A stretch of 64,000 nucleotides of DNA, from assembly GCA_964651335.1 (NCBI GenBank), contig CAZYVT010000006.1, forward strand, positions 27,433 to 91,432, in the 5' to 3' direction. The translations under genes and the position numbers were made by a program. Source of the stretch: 2-02-FULL-66-14 sp964651335 (lineage in GTDB: Bacteria > Pseudomonadota > Gammaproteobacteria > Burkholderiales > SG8-39). Of the stretch, positions 41,905 through 50,142 are shown in pieces. Numbering within the stretch: the stretch's first letter is position 1; each line of letters begins with the position of its first letter. A model generated the notes under the pieces. It saw only the letters and a list, made by a program, of their open reading frames with translations. It searched no databases and was not told where the DNA came from.

Positions 41905-43365
41905 CTACGCAAAACGGTAGTTTTGCGGGTCGAAGCGCAGCGTCTTGAGCCAGTAATCGAGCGTCGAACCCGGCCAAAGGGTGTCGTTGCGGCCCTCCGG
42001 CGTCAGGTACCAACTGCGGCAGCCGGAGACCCAGACCGTCCGTTTCATGCGTTCCTGCACCTCGTGATAGGACTGCTGCTGGACTTCCGGGTGCAGCTCG
42101 AGCGTTCGCTGGGACGCGCGGCGCATGCGCCGCAGCGCGCGCACCAGGTAATTGACCTGCGCTTCGATCATGAACACGATCGAATTGTGCCCCAGCCCGG
42201 TGTTCGGCCCGACCAGCAGGAACAGGTTCGGGAACCCCGCGACGCTGATGCCGAGATGGGTCGCGGCGCCGTCCTTCCAGGATTCGGACAGCTCCTCACC
42301 GCCGCGCCCGTACAGCTTCATCGGCGCAAGGAAGTCTGTCGCCGCGAAGCCGGTGGCGAAGATTACGACATCGGCTTCACGCTCGCTGCCCGCTGCGCCG
42401 ATGACCCGCCCGCCTTCGAGCCTGGAGACCGCTTCCGTGAGCAGTTCGACGTTCGGTCGTTGCAGCGCCGGGTACCAGTCGTTGGAGACCAGCAGCCTCT
42501 TGCAACCCGGCATGTAGTCCGGAATGAGTTTGGCGCGCAGTTCCGTGTCGTACACCTGGCGTGCGATCAGCATTTGCGCCCACGCGCGGAAACGCCGCTG
42601 CACCGACGCGCCGCCGAGAAAACCGGATACGAGCAACTCCTGGCGGAGGTAGATCGCCCAGCGCAGCAGCCGCTGCGCAAGCGGCAGCACGCGGTAGAGC
42701 GTTCGCTCCCATGGCGCGAACGCGCGATCCGGGCGCGGCAGCACCCACGGCGGGGTACGCTGGAAAACGTGCACTTGCGCCGCCCGGGACGCGATCTCCG
42801 GAACGATCTGGATCGCGCTCGCGCCGGTGCCGATCACCGCAATTCGCTTGCCCGCGAGATCGACGTCGTGCCGCCACCGGGCGGAGTGGAAGGCGATCCC
42901 CTCGAAGGAATCCATCCCGGCAATCTGCGGCAAGGCCGGCTTGCTCAACGGTCCCGTGGCGCTGATCAGGATGTCCACCGATTCGGAAGAGCCATCTGCA
43001 AAGCGCACGGTCCACGCCGGGATTGCCTCGTCATAGCGGGCATCGGCGACTTCGGTGTTGAAGCGGATTCGACCGCGCAGCCCGTATTTGCCGACCACGC
43101 GCTGCAGGTAGCTCCAGATCTCCCCCTGCAGCGGATACATGCGAGTCCAATCGGGATTGCGCTCGAAGGAAAACGAATACAGGTTCGAGGGAATGTCGCA
43201 GGCGCACCCCGGATAGGTATTGTCGCGCCAGGTTCCGCCGACGTCCGCCGCGCGCTCGAAGATCACGAATTCGTCGAAGCCCGCCTGCTTGAGCTTGATC
43301 GCCGCGCAAAGGCCGGCAAAACCCGAGCCGATGATGCCGATTCGATAGGTCCTGCGCCCGCTCAT
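41905..43365 (-). CDS. flavin-dependent monooxygenase, Baeyer-Villiger-like
   Basis: The 486-residue protein has two dinucleotide-binding sites: FAD at GSGFAG (residues 13-18) and NADPH at GTGASAIQ (near 177). It also carries the Baeyer-Villiger fingerprint F-x-G-x-x-x-H-x-x-x-W at residues 154-164 (FEGIAFHSARW). Other family features are DVGGTWRDNTYPGCACDIPS and the C-terminal GPNTGLGHNSIVFMIEAQ. Such enzymes insert oxygen into ketones or oxidise soft heteroatoms in the cytosol; the substrate is not predictable. The gene stands 14 bases downstream of the NnrS-like gene on the same strand. Confidence 0.92.
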   Translation of the reverse strand: MSGRRTYRIGIIGSGFAGLCAAIKLKQAGFDEFVIFERAADVGGTWRDNTYPGCACDIPSNLYSFSFERNPDWTRMYPLQGEIWSYLQRVVGKYGLRGRIRFNTEVADARYDEAIPAWTVRFADGSSESVDILISATGPLSKPALPQIAGMDSFEGIAFHSARWRHDVDLAGKRIAVIGTGASAIQIVPEIASRAAQVHVFQRTPPWVLPRPDRAFAPWERTLYRVLPLAQRLLRWAIYLRQELLVSGFLGGASVQRRFRAWAQMLIARQVYDTELRAKLIPDYMPGCKRLLVSNDWYPALQRPNVELLTEAVSRLEGGRVIGAAGSEREADVVIFATGFAATDFLAPMKLYGRGGEELSESWKDGAATHLGISVAGFPNLFLLVGPNTGLGHNSIVFMIEAQVNYLVRALRRMRRASQRTLELHPEVQQQSYHEVQERMKRTVWVSGCRSWYLTPEGRNDTLWPGSTLDYWLKTLRFDPQNYRFA

Positions 43366-43379
43366 CGAGAATTGGAATC

Positions 43380-44411
43380 TTAGCGCTTCGCGGTGAGCGC
43401 GAGGGCCGCCGCCGTCAAAATGAAGAAAACGATGGCGAGCGCGTTGCCGATTCCGCCCGCAGCGCGCAACGGGGCGCTGTCCGCCAGATCCGCGGCGAGG
43501 CGCAGCAGCACGCTCGCATGCAGGATGACGAGCGGCCCGTAGAGAGCGGCACGGTAGGGTAGCGCGATGCGCAAAACCGCAGGAAAGATCACCGGCGCAT
43601 GCCCGAACACCATCGAGAACACGAATCCCAGCAGCACCGCGTGCAGCGCAGAATCACGCGCCGCGTCCAATGCAAGCAGCGTTCCGCCGAGCGCGAGCCA
43701 ACCATAACCGGTTAGCAGGCAAAGCGCGATGTACCGGGTGATCCCCTGCGAGCGCACGGTGCGGGCGGCGAGGTCGTAGCGTGCAAGCCATGCTGCGATC
43801 GCCACCAGCACGATGCCCAGAAACCGCAGGTCCGCAAGTGCCGCGAACGCCGCGAGCGCGAGCGCAAGCGCACCGAAGACGGTGCGCGCCACGCGCGGCA
43901 CGGGCGCGAGACGCGACAGCTCGAGCCGCTCGCCGCCGATCGTCAGCACGAAGAACGCGATCCAGAATGGCAACGCGCGCCCGAGCGACTGCTCTGCCGC
44001 GAGCCAGAGATTCGCGGCCACGAGGCAGAGCGCGCCAAGCGCCAGCACGCCCGTGTGAAGCGCCTTCTGGCGGCGCCAGATCGCGGCGGATGCGGCGAAA
44101 AACAGCAACCCGCTCAGGACCAGAAGCCAGAATCCGGCGGCCTGCGCGCCAGAGAGGATGCCGATCCCGCCAAGCCCGCTCGCCGCCGGCGCGCCATAGG
44201 CCCAGAGCCTGCCGATCGCCACCGCACGCTCGAGTGCGATCAGCGTGCCGAAGAACGCGCTCGCCATGAGCGCTCCGTGCCAGGCAACGCCTGTTCCCGG
44301 CGCAGGAACGCCCGCATTCAGGCGGACCAGCCCGCCCGCGACGCCGACGACGAGCGAGACGAATCCCAGAACGAGCAGCGGCGCGCGCGCCGCCGGAGGA
44401 AGGTCGCTCAT
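43380..44411 (-). CDS. NnrS-like multi-pass membrane protein
   Basis: The 343-residue protein has about eleven or twelve membrane helices. The histidine-bearing segments GVAWHGALMASAFFGTLIAL and LHAVLLGFVFSMVFGHAPVIF, the latter with the G-F-V-F-S-M-V-F-G-H-A-P block, are reminiscent of NnrS-type heme-copper-associated membrane proteins linked to nitric oxide stress. The N-terminal part is shorter than in canonical NnrS, so the relation is distant. It precedes the monooxygenase gene and follows the MIP18 gene by 7 bases, suggesting a shared transcript. Function inferred only at family level. Confidence 0.75.
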   Translation of the reverse strand: MSDLPPAARAPLLVLGFVSLVVGVAGGLVRLNAGVPAPGTGVAWHGALMASAFFGTLIALERAVAIGRLWAYGAPAASGLGGIGILSGAQAAGFWLLVLSGLLFFAASAAIWRRQKALHTGVLALGALCLVAANLWLAAEQSLGRALPFWIAFFVLTIGGERLELSRLAPVPRVARTVFGALALALAAFAALADLRFLGIVLVAIAAWLARYDLAARTVRSQGITRYIALCLLTGYGWLALGGTLLALDAARDSALHAVLLGFVFSMVFGHAPVIFPAVLRIALPYRAALYGPLVILHASVLLRLAADLADSAPLRAAGGIGNALAIVFFILTAAALALTAKR

Positions 44412-44418
44412 CCACCGC

Positions 44419-44733
44419 TCACCAGCCGAAGCGCCTGCGCACCGCCTCGCTCATGCGTTCGGGCGTCCAGGGCGGGTCGTACACGACCTCGACGCGCACC
44501 TCGCGCGCCTCGGGGCATGCTGCGCGAATCGCGTTCTCCGCATCCTCTGCAATCGAACCCGCCATCGGGCAGGCGGGCGAAGTCATGGTGAGGTCCACCT
44601 CGATCCGCGCCGGCGTGCATTCGACGCGGTACACAAGACCGAGGTCGACAATGTTCTCGCCGACCTCGGGATCGTCCACCGTGCGCAGCGCGTCCCAGAC
44701 AGCCGCTTCGTCCGGCTTGATGTCGGTCGGCAT
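44419..44733 (-). CDS. MIP18 family metal-sulfur cluster assembly factor
   Basis: The 104-residue protein is a DUF59/MIP18 domain as in PaaD and SufT: an opening AVWDALRTVDDPEVGENIVD, then LGLVYRVECTPARIEVDLTM, the conserved cysteine in TSPACPMAGSI, and the end VEVVYDPPWTPERMSEAVRR. These proteins help insert or mature Fe-S clusters. It lies 10 bases after the methyltransferase gene and 7 bases before the NnrS-like gene on the same strand. The lack of phenylacetate genes nearby argues against PaaD and for a general role. Confidence 0.9.
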   Translation of the reverse strand: MPTDIKPDEAAVWDALRTVDDPEVGENIVDLGLVYRVECTPARIEVDLTMTSPACPMAGSIAEDAENAIRAACPEAREVRVEVVYDPPWTPERMSEAVRRRFGW

Positions 44734-44742
44734 GGAGGCTGC

Positions 44743-45567
44743 CTATCGCACCTTCGCAAACGACATCGGCGATGTACGTCCCGCCTGCGTAAATTCGCCC
44801 GCGATCGTCGCCGGCGCGACCTGGCCCCGAAAGGAGATTCCGGCGCCGGAGAATGCGATCGCGTTTCCCTCCAGCCTCGCCTCCGACACCGCCACCGCGC
44901 GACCGGCCACGTCGGCCTCGACCTCGATTTCCTGGAAATTCTGTCGGATCCGAACCTGCCAGTCGCCCGCCCGCCACACGCCGCGCGCCTGCGCCGGCAC
45001 AACCCAGAGATAGATCGTGCTCTCATCGCCTTGGGGCAGGTACGGACTCTTGATGCGCACCTGTTCCACGCGATCGGGCTTCCAGCCCTTCATCGCGAAG
45101 GCATGCATCACGATTCGCGCGCCGGGACGCAATTCATCGAGCAGTTTCGGCTGCAAGCGGTCGATCAGCGAGGGCAAAAGATAGATCGTCACCACCGTGG
45201 CGCGGGAAAGGTCGGTCCGGAACACATCGCGCTCCTCGAATGCCGCGCGTTCGGCAACGCCGGCGCGGCGCGCGTTCGCGCGCGAAAGCTCGACCAGCCT
45301 CGGGTCGATGTCCACACCGAGGCCGCGCGCGCCGAACAGTTTCGCCGCTGCGATCACGATGCGCCCGTCACCGGAACCGAGATCGACTACGTAGTCCCTC
45401 GGCCCGGTGCCAGCGAGCGCAAGCATGCGTTCGACGACCTCCTCGGGCGTGGTGACGAAGGGTGCGCGAATCGAGGGCTCCTGCGCGCGCGCGCAGAGCG
45501 CGAGCGCGGCAAGCGTCAGGGCGGCAGCAAGGCGGCAATGGCACGCCGCACGCTTTCCTGCGACCAA
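44743..45567 (-). CDS. SAM-dependent methyltransferase, exported or membrane-anchored
   Basis: The protein of up to 274 residues has a class I methyltransferase core: TPEEVVERMLALAG, the SAM motif YVVDLGSGDGRIVIAAAKLFG, GVDIDPRLVELSRANARRAG, and ERDVFRTDLSRATVVTIYLLPSL-type segments (quoted in part). It starts with a hydrophobic leader (RLAAALTLAALALCARAQ), unusual for a SAM enzyme, so it may act on the periplasmic face or be anchored. The start is uncertain: the frame opens at TTG 45567 inside the TlpA gene (52-base overlap) and has no ATG before the core. It belongs to a run with TlpA and the Tat-exported transglutaminase. Confidence 0.82.
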   Translation of the reverse strand: MVAGKRAACHCRLAAALTLAALALCARAQEPSIRAPFVTTPEEVVERMLALAGTGPRDYVVDLGSGDGRIVIAAAKLFGARGLGVDIDPRLVELSRANARRAGVAERAAFEERDVFRTDLSRATVVTIYLLPSLIDRLQPKLLDELRPGARIVMHAFAMKGWKPDRVEQVRIKSPYLPQGDESTIYLWVVPAQARGVWRAGDWQVRIRQNFQEIEVEADVAGRAVAVSEARLEGNAIAFSGAGISFRGQVAPATIAGEFTQAGRTSPMSFAKVR

Positions 45568-46022
45568 TCGAGCTCTCCAAGGTGGGCGTAGCGGATTCTA
45601 CCGTCGGGACCGATGACGTAGGTTGCAGGCAGGATGCGCGCCTTCCACGCCTTCGCGGCGGCGGTGTCGCGATCCAGAAGCACGGTGAAACCGACCGGCA
45701 TTTTTTCGAGAAACGCGCGGATGCGCGACTGCGGCTCCGCGAGGTTCACCGCCAGCACTGCGAACGGGCGGTTTTCCATCGAACGGCGCAAACGTTCGAT
45801 GCTGGGCATCTCGTCGCGGCAGGGTTCGCACCAGGTGGCCCAGAAATTGACCAGCACGACTTTGCCGCGGTAGGACTCGAGCCGGTGCGGCCGGCCCTCC
45901 ATGTCATCGAGGGAAAGCGCCGGAGTGCCGCCCCCGATCCACGGTTTGAGCTCCGCCGCGCCCGCCGGCGCGGCAAGCGCGCAGGCGGCAAGCGCAAGCA
46001 GGAGCGCGGCGAGGCGCGTCAG
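45516..46022 (-). CDS. TlpA-family thioredoxin-like protein, probable CTG start
   Basis: The 168-residue form has a signal peptide (LTRLAALLLALAACALAAPA), then GGTPALSLDDMEGRPHRLES and the TlpA core YRGKVVLVNFWATWCEPC, with the redox pair Cys65/Cys68 and the cis-proline ILPATYVIG. It would reduce or exchange disulfides in the periplasm. The first ATG, at 45902, would discard the signal peptide and the first strand. The frame upstream has no ATG, GTG or TTG, but CTG 46022 overlaps the upstream stop as CTGA, mimicking the ATGA couplings elsewhere here. The CTG start is therefore inferred. Confidence 0.75.
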   Translation of the reverse strand: MTRLAALLLALAACALAAPAGAAELKPWIGGGTPALSLDDMEGRPHRLESYRGKVVLVNFWATWCEPCRDEMPSIERLRRSMENRPFAVLAVNLAEPQSRIRAFLEKMPVGFTVLLDRDTAAAKAWKARILPATYVIGPDGRIRYAHLGELDWSQESVRRAIAALLPP

Positions 46023-47104
46023 GCCCTGATCTCGCGCCAGGTGATGACGTACTTGAACGCGTCCGGTTCGAGCTGGTCCAGCCGCTCTCCGCCGGTCTCG
46101 CCGTTCGGATACATGAGGTACGGCAGCTTCGAACCTCCACTGGCGTTCGCCAGCGTTACGTCGTGCCCCATGTTGAAGGCAAGCCAGTTCATTTCCCAGG
46201 AGCCGAACAGGCGTTTGCGCGCGGCGGCCACCCGTTCGTGCCCGATCGGCAGGTTGCCCGGCGGCTCTTCGAGGATGACCTTGCGCACATCACCCGGATC
46301 CACCGGGACCCAGCCGTAGCCCTGCGCGAAGAACTCGGCGCGACAATGCTGGGCCTTCGAGATGTTCTCGGTGTTTGCGCCGAGGCTCTGGTAGCCGAGC
46401 GCCGACGGGGCGACGCGGATGCCATACACGTCCCGCGCCGGCACCCCGACCGCACGCGCCAGACCGACAAACATCGCGTTCAAATCGCCGCATTTGCCGC
46501 CAAGATAATTTGTCTCGAGCATCGTCTTGATGTCGCCCCAGCCGCAGCCGCGGGTCTTGGGATCCCGGTATGTGTTCTCTACCGTCCACTCGTAAATCGC
46601 GCGCGCCTTCTCCATGTCCGTCCTGGCGCCTTTGACGACTTCCAGCGCCGTTTGCTTCACGATGCCGTCAGTCGGAATGAGTTCTGTCGGCGCGGTGTAG
46701 AACGCGTGCTCGGCTGCCGACAATTTCTCCGCCTTGGAGTTCGGCTTGCCAAGGTCCACCGCCCGGTCGCGGGTCGCGAAACGGCTCGTCAGCTCGAGGG
46801 CCGGCTGCTCTTCGCCGGCGCGCCACTCGGCATAGAGAATGCCCACCCCGTATTTGCCGTCGCTCAAGACCTGGCCTCTCGCGGCGTTTCCGCTCCAGCT
46901 GTTGTCGACGACCTTCTGCCAATCGTTGTTGTCGATGGCCGGCACCGGCAGCCAGACCCGCGAAATCCCGCGCGGCTTGAGGATTTCGACGCGCGTGGTC
47001 GCCTCGAACGTCCGCCAGGCGGAGCTTGCAAACGCCTCTCGCCACGGCAGCGAACCCGCCGCTGCGGCGGCGGCCGAGACCTTCAGGAATGCTCGACGAT
47101 CCAT
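46019..47104 (-). CDS. Tat-exported transglutaminase-like protein
   Basis: The 361-residue protein begins MDRRAFLKVSAAAAAAGSLP, a twin-arginine signal, so it is exported folded. The mature part has a beta domain and a transglutaminase core with Cys205 in LGGKCGDLNAMFVGLARAVG, His253 in KAQHCRAEFF and Asp269 in WVPVDPGDV. Such proteins are usually cysteine peptidases or amide-bond exchangers of the cell envelope. ATG 47104 is chosen because AGGA lies eight bases upstream; ATG 47110 is the alternative. It is followed by the TlpA gene (4-base overlap). Confidence 0.9.
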   Translation of the reverse strand: MDRRAFLKVSAAAAAAGSLPWREAFASSAWRTFEATTRVEILKPRGISRVWLPVPAIDNNDWQKVVDNSWSGNAARGQVLSDGKYGVGILYAEWRAGEEQPALELTSRFATRDRAVDLGKPNSKAEKLSAAEHAFYTAPTELIPTDGIVKQTALEVVKGARTDMEKARAIYEWTVENTYRDPKTRGCGWGDIKTMLETNYLGGKCGDLNAMFVGLARAVGVPARDVYGIRVAPSALGYQSLGANTENISKAQHCRAEFFAQGYGWVPVDPGDVRKVILEEPPGNLPIGHERVAAARKRLFGSWEMNWLAFNMGHDVTLANASGGSKLPYLMYPNGETGGERLDQLEPDAFKYVITWREIRA

Positions 47105-47507
47105 GATCATTTTCCTTTCGGGGAAAACGCGTCGCCGCCGGATGTGTTCCGGCGCACTACTGTGGAGACTGGACGAGGGGAGGGAAACGGGAGGAAGAAG
47201 ACGGCGGACAGAGCGCGGATGGGCTCGGCGTCGTCCGGGCTCCCACAACGCCCGCCCCGCGCATGGCCGAATCCGACCCGCGAAAAGCCGATCATCACCG
47301 CGAGCGAGCGGGAACTGCGGGAGGTCAGGCGGCCTAGGATCAGCATGCGCGGCTTGATAATGAAACCTAATCTAACATCGACTTACGGGGCTAACAAGGC
47401 CCTGGATACGCACATTCCCCTGTTCGTCGTCCATGCTTCGGCAGGCCTTACAAATGAAAAGCCCGGCCGGGGCCGGGCTTTTTCATGCGAAACGCTGCCG
47501 GGTGTGA
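47105..47507. other. intergenic region, no gene seen apart from a terminator
   Basis: About 400 bases separate the Tat-exported transglutaminase from the Ala/Lys-rich protein. No frame here looks coding on either strand. The right end holds a bidirectional hairpin terminator (47457-47483); the left part should contain the promoter of the transglutaminase-TlpA-methyltransferase run, though no clear -35/-10 pair was found. Confidence 0.5.
47457..47483 (-). terminator. rho-independent terminator after the Ala/Lys-rich protein gene
   Basis: A near-perfect palindrome AAAAGCCCGGCC-GGG-GCCGGGCTTTT, flanked by T-runs in both directions, lies 25 bases after the stop of the minus-strand gene at 47508. 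It can work in both directions. Confidence 0.85.
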
Positions 47508-47837
47508 CTACTTCCTGGCGTCTTTCTTTGCCGTGCCCTTGGCCTTGGCTTTGCCTTTGCTCTTGCCTTTGGCGGCGGCCTTTCCGGCCGGCTTGGTCAC
47601 TTCAGCCGGCTTTGCGCCTTCGGCGGGCTTTGCCGGGGTCGCCGGCGTGGCCTTGGTGGCAGGGGTCGCCGGAGTGGCCTTCGTCGCCGGCGCGGCGGTC
47701 GGGGTGGCAGGCGCCGCCGGGGTCGCCTTCGTGGCAGGCGCGGCGGGAGTCGCGGGCTTGGCGGGCTGCGCCTGCGCGTACACGGACGCGGCGAACGCCG
47801 AGGCGGCCAGGGTTACGAGAAACTTCTGCATACGCAT
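47508..47837 (-). CDS. exported Ala/Pro/Thr/Lys-rich low-complexity protein
   Basis: The 109-residue protein has a signal peptide (MQKFLVTLAASAFAASVYAQ preceded by MR), then about 50 residues of imperfect repeats built on ATKATPATP and PAAPAT. A strongly basic tail of histone-H1-like type follows (KGKSKGKAKAKGTAKK). After export, the tail could bind cell-wall or nucleic-acid polyanions; this is inference. The DNA itself is repetitive, which makes length variation likely. It is transcribed alone, with a strong terminator downstream. Confidence 0.75.
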   Translation of the reverse strand: MRMQKFLVTLAASAFAASVYAQAQPAKPATPAAPATKATPAAPATPTAAPATKATPATPATKATPATPAKPAEGAKPAEVTKPAGKAAAKGKSKGKAKAKGTAKKDARK

Positions 47838-47918
47838 TGCTGAATCCTCCGGATTGATCGGCCCAATAGGGGAACCGGATCGTCTAACGCCTCGGCCGCG
47901 CCGCCGTTGACAGGCGGC

Positions 47919-48509
47919 TCAGCCGGTCGCAGCAGCCCCGCCGAGCAATGCCTGCCTGAACCGTTCCTGGAGTACGCGACCTTCGCGCGGCGGCAGGACG
48001 AACGGGACTCTTTCCGCTGCGACCTTGATCTGAACCAGAATCGGTCCAACCTCGGCGAGAAGCGCGCGGCGCGCGGGTTCGAGCTCCGCCTCGTGTCTGA
48101 CAGTGCGCGCGCTGCGAAAGCGGCAGCCGAGCGCGACCATAGCGAGGTCCACACCATGCGCGGTGTGCGTTCGCTGCATGCCGGTTTCGCCGTAGCGCTC
48201 GTTGTCGATCACCGCGATCGCCAGATTCACCGGACTTTGCACCCCGATGGTCGCGAGCGAACCCAGGCCCATCAGCATTTCTCCGTCGCCGGTGACGACC
48301 AGCACACGCCGCGCCGGTTGCACGAGCGCAAGCCCAAGTCCCAGCATCGCCGCATTGCCCATCCCGCCCCACATGGGAAATGTCAGCGCCGAGTCGCCTG
48401 CCGCAGTGCAGTCCCAGGCGGTGGAACCAAGGCCGGCGACGACCAGCAAGTCGCCCCGGCCGGCAAGAAGCGCCTTCACGACATCGCGCCGGTGCAGCAC
48501 CGAAGTCAT
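47919..48509 (-). CDS. ThDP-dependent decarboxylase beta subunit (sulfopyruvate/phosphonopyruvate decarboxylase type)
   Basis: The 196-residue protein is the cofactor-binding half of a two-subunit 2-oxo acid decarboxylase. It carries GDGEMLMGLGSLATIG (magnesium/ThDP motif from residue 74) and IDNERYGETG with Asn103. This resembles ComE, the beta subunit of sulfopyruvate decarboxylase, and the C-terminal half of phosphonopyruvate decarboxylase. It overlaps the alpha-subunit gene by ATGA, so both are made together. Neighbouring sulfite oxidase favours sulfopyruvate over phosphonopyruvate, but this is inferred. Confidence 0.82.
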   Translation of the reverse strand: MTSVLHRRDVVKALLAGRGDLLVVAGLGSTAWDCTAAGDSALTFPMWGGMGNAAMLGLGLALVQPARRVLVVTGDGEMLMGLGSLATIGVQSPVNLAIAVIDNERYGETGMQRTHTAHGVDLAMVALGCRFRSARTVRHEAELEPARRALLAEVGPILVQIKVAAERVPFVLPPREGRVLQERFRQALLGGAAATG

Positions 48510-49036
48510 TGCGCGGATTGCTCCTGGAAGCTCTTGATGCCGATGATCTGTTGCGCGACGAGCACCGCGAGCGCCGAGCGGCTGTCGAACGCGCGCCGCG
48601 CTGCAGCCGCAACGGACTGCGGAATGTCTTCGGCCGCCGCCACTCTGTGCACAACGACGCCCATCGCTTCCAGCACGGAGCGAGTTGCGCGTCCCATCGG
48701 CACCTGCCAGGGATTTGATTCGCCCTCCTCTCCGCGCATGGTGACCAGCATGAGGAGCGGAAAGCGGCACTCGCGAATCATGCCGAGGGCGTTGATGCAG
48801 TTGCCGACGCCGCTCGATTGCATCAGCAGCACGCTGCGTGCACCGCCAAGCCATGCACCCGCCGCGAGTCCAATCCCTTCCTCCTCGGTAGTCAGTACGA
48901 CCGCTCGCAGCTCCGGGTCTGCGTGGCAGAGCTCGATCAAGCGAGTGTGGCCGGCATCCGGCACGTACCCCACGATGCTGACGCCCGCGTCTTTCAAGGC
49001 GCGATGCACGCCCTGCGGCCAGCGGGCAGCGCTCAT
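48506..49036 (-). CDS. ThDP-dependent decarboxylase alpha subunit (sulfopyruvate/phosphonopyruvate decarboxylase type)
   Basis: The 176-residue protein is the pyrimidine-binding half of the same enzyme. The catalytic glutamate lies in VVLTTEEEGIGLAAGAWLGG (Glu51-53), followed by VLLMQSSGVGNCINALGMIR and LLMLVTMRGEEGESNPWQVP, which match the ComD/phosphonopyruvate decarboxylase pattern. ComDE converts sulfopyruvate to sulfoacetaldehyde and CO2. The start ATG 49036 overlaps the stop of the sulfite-oxidase-like gene by ATGA and its own stop overlaps the beta gene by ATGA. The longer frame upstream lies within the oxidase gene. Confidence 0.82.
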   Translation of the reverse strand: MSAARWPQGVHRALKDAGVSIVGYVPDAGHTRLIELCHADPELRAVVLTTEEEGIGLAAGAWLGGARSVLLMQSSGVGNCINALGMIRECRFPLLMLVTMRGEEGESNPWQVPMGRATRSVLEAMGVVVHRVAAAEDIPQSVAAAARRAFDSRSALAVLVAQQIIGIKSFQEQSAQ

Positions 49037-50105
49037 TGCACGGTGACTCGCACGCGTTGCACCGCGTTGTTGCCGAAGCCTGTCGCATCCGACACCGGTG
49101 CAAGCGGCTGCGTATTCCCCGCCTCGTCCGTTGCGCGGCAGGCAAGCTCGTGCTCGCCGGGCGCGGCGTGCCACTCCGCATGCCATCCTTGCCAAGCGTG
49201 CGCAAAGCGCGGCGGATCGAGCGCAGCCGGGTTCCAGGCGCCGTCTGCCGCGAAGTCGACTCGTGAGACCGGCGCCTCTCCGGACCACGCGCGGCCGATA
49301 ATCGCGACGCGCCCCGGTGTCACGGATCGCACGCGCGTGTAAAAGTCGGGAATTCCCGGCGGTGCCATGAGCGACTTGACGCGCATCAGCCGGCAAGGCG
49401 CTCCCTTCACACCGGATTCAGTTTTGAAGTGGTAGCTCAGCGCCTGCTGGATGCCGTCGAACGGCCGCTCGATCGCCTCGATGCGCGCGAGCCATTTCAC
49501 GCTCGCCATGCCGTACCAGCGCGGCACCACGAGCCGGAGCGGGAACCCGTGCTGCGGCGGAAGCGGTGCGCCGTTCATCGCATGGGCAACCAGCACCTCC
49601 TCGCGCAGCGCGTCGGCGGGCGTGAGGCTGCGCGCGAAGGCGTGCTCGATGCCGCGGTCGATCCCGCGATCAACCCCGTGAAACACGATGTCCTTCGCCG
49701 ACGGTTTCAAGCCGGCGGCGCCGAGCAGCTCGCAGAGCGGCACCCCCGTCCATTCAGCGGTGGAGACGCCCTCTTCCAGCCAGGGCATCGAGGGATAGCG
49801 CGGCAACATCTGTCCGCGGCCGTTCCCGGCGCACTCCATCGTTACACGCAGCGTCGTCGCCTGCATGGCGCGCAGATCCGCCAGCGAGAGAGTCATGGGC
49901 CGTTCGACGAGGCCCGCGATCTCGAGCCGCCAGCTTGCGGCGTCCGCCCCCGGAATGTCGAAGTGGGTGAGCAGATAGTGCAGCCCGGGGGCGTGACCTC
50001 ATGGCGCAGCGCTTCGAGCGGCATGCCGCTGTTGCGCGTGGCAAGCGCCAGTTCCTCGCTCGTATAGCGGCCGACGATCGGCGGCCTGCGCTTCTCTGCG
50101 GACAG
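49033..50105 (-). pseudogene. sulfite-oxidase-like molybdopterin protein, frameshifted
   Basis: The C-terminal 287 residues (from ATG 49896) contain the molybdenum ligand cysteine in MECAGNGRGQML and the molybdopterin segments FHGVDRG, HAMNGAPLPPQHGFPLRLVV and WYGMASVKWLARIE. An immunoglobulin-like dimer domain ends at ATDEAGNTQPL. The N-terminal part continues upstream in another frame: YTSEELALATRNSGMPLEAL then RHEVTPPG, and the match resumes as LHYLLTHFDIPGADAASWRL in the shifted frame. One base appears missing at about 49981-49986. No ATG opens the upstream frame; CTG 50105 after GGAGGAGGGG is possible. The family oxidises sulfite to sulfate or reduces sulfoxides. It is coupled to the decarboxylase genes. 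Confidence 0.75.
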
Positions 50106-50142
50106 AACCCCTCCTCCAAATGGATTTTATAATGCCTGCCGG

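Noticed and set aside
46163..47857. 564-codon open frame on the plus strand
   Set aside because: Antisense to the Tat-exported transglutaminase and the repeat protein; its apparent hydrophobic tail is the complement of the Ala/Pro/Lys repeat DNA.
47919..49205. A single large protein containing the ThDP beta subunit
   Set aside because: The N-terminal 230 residues are an out-of-frame reading of the alpha-subunit gene; the ATGA-coupled start at 48509 fits ComE-like proteins.
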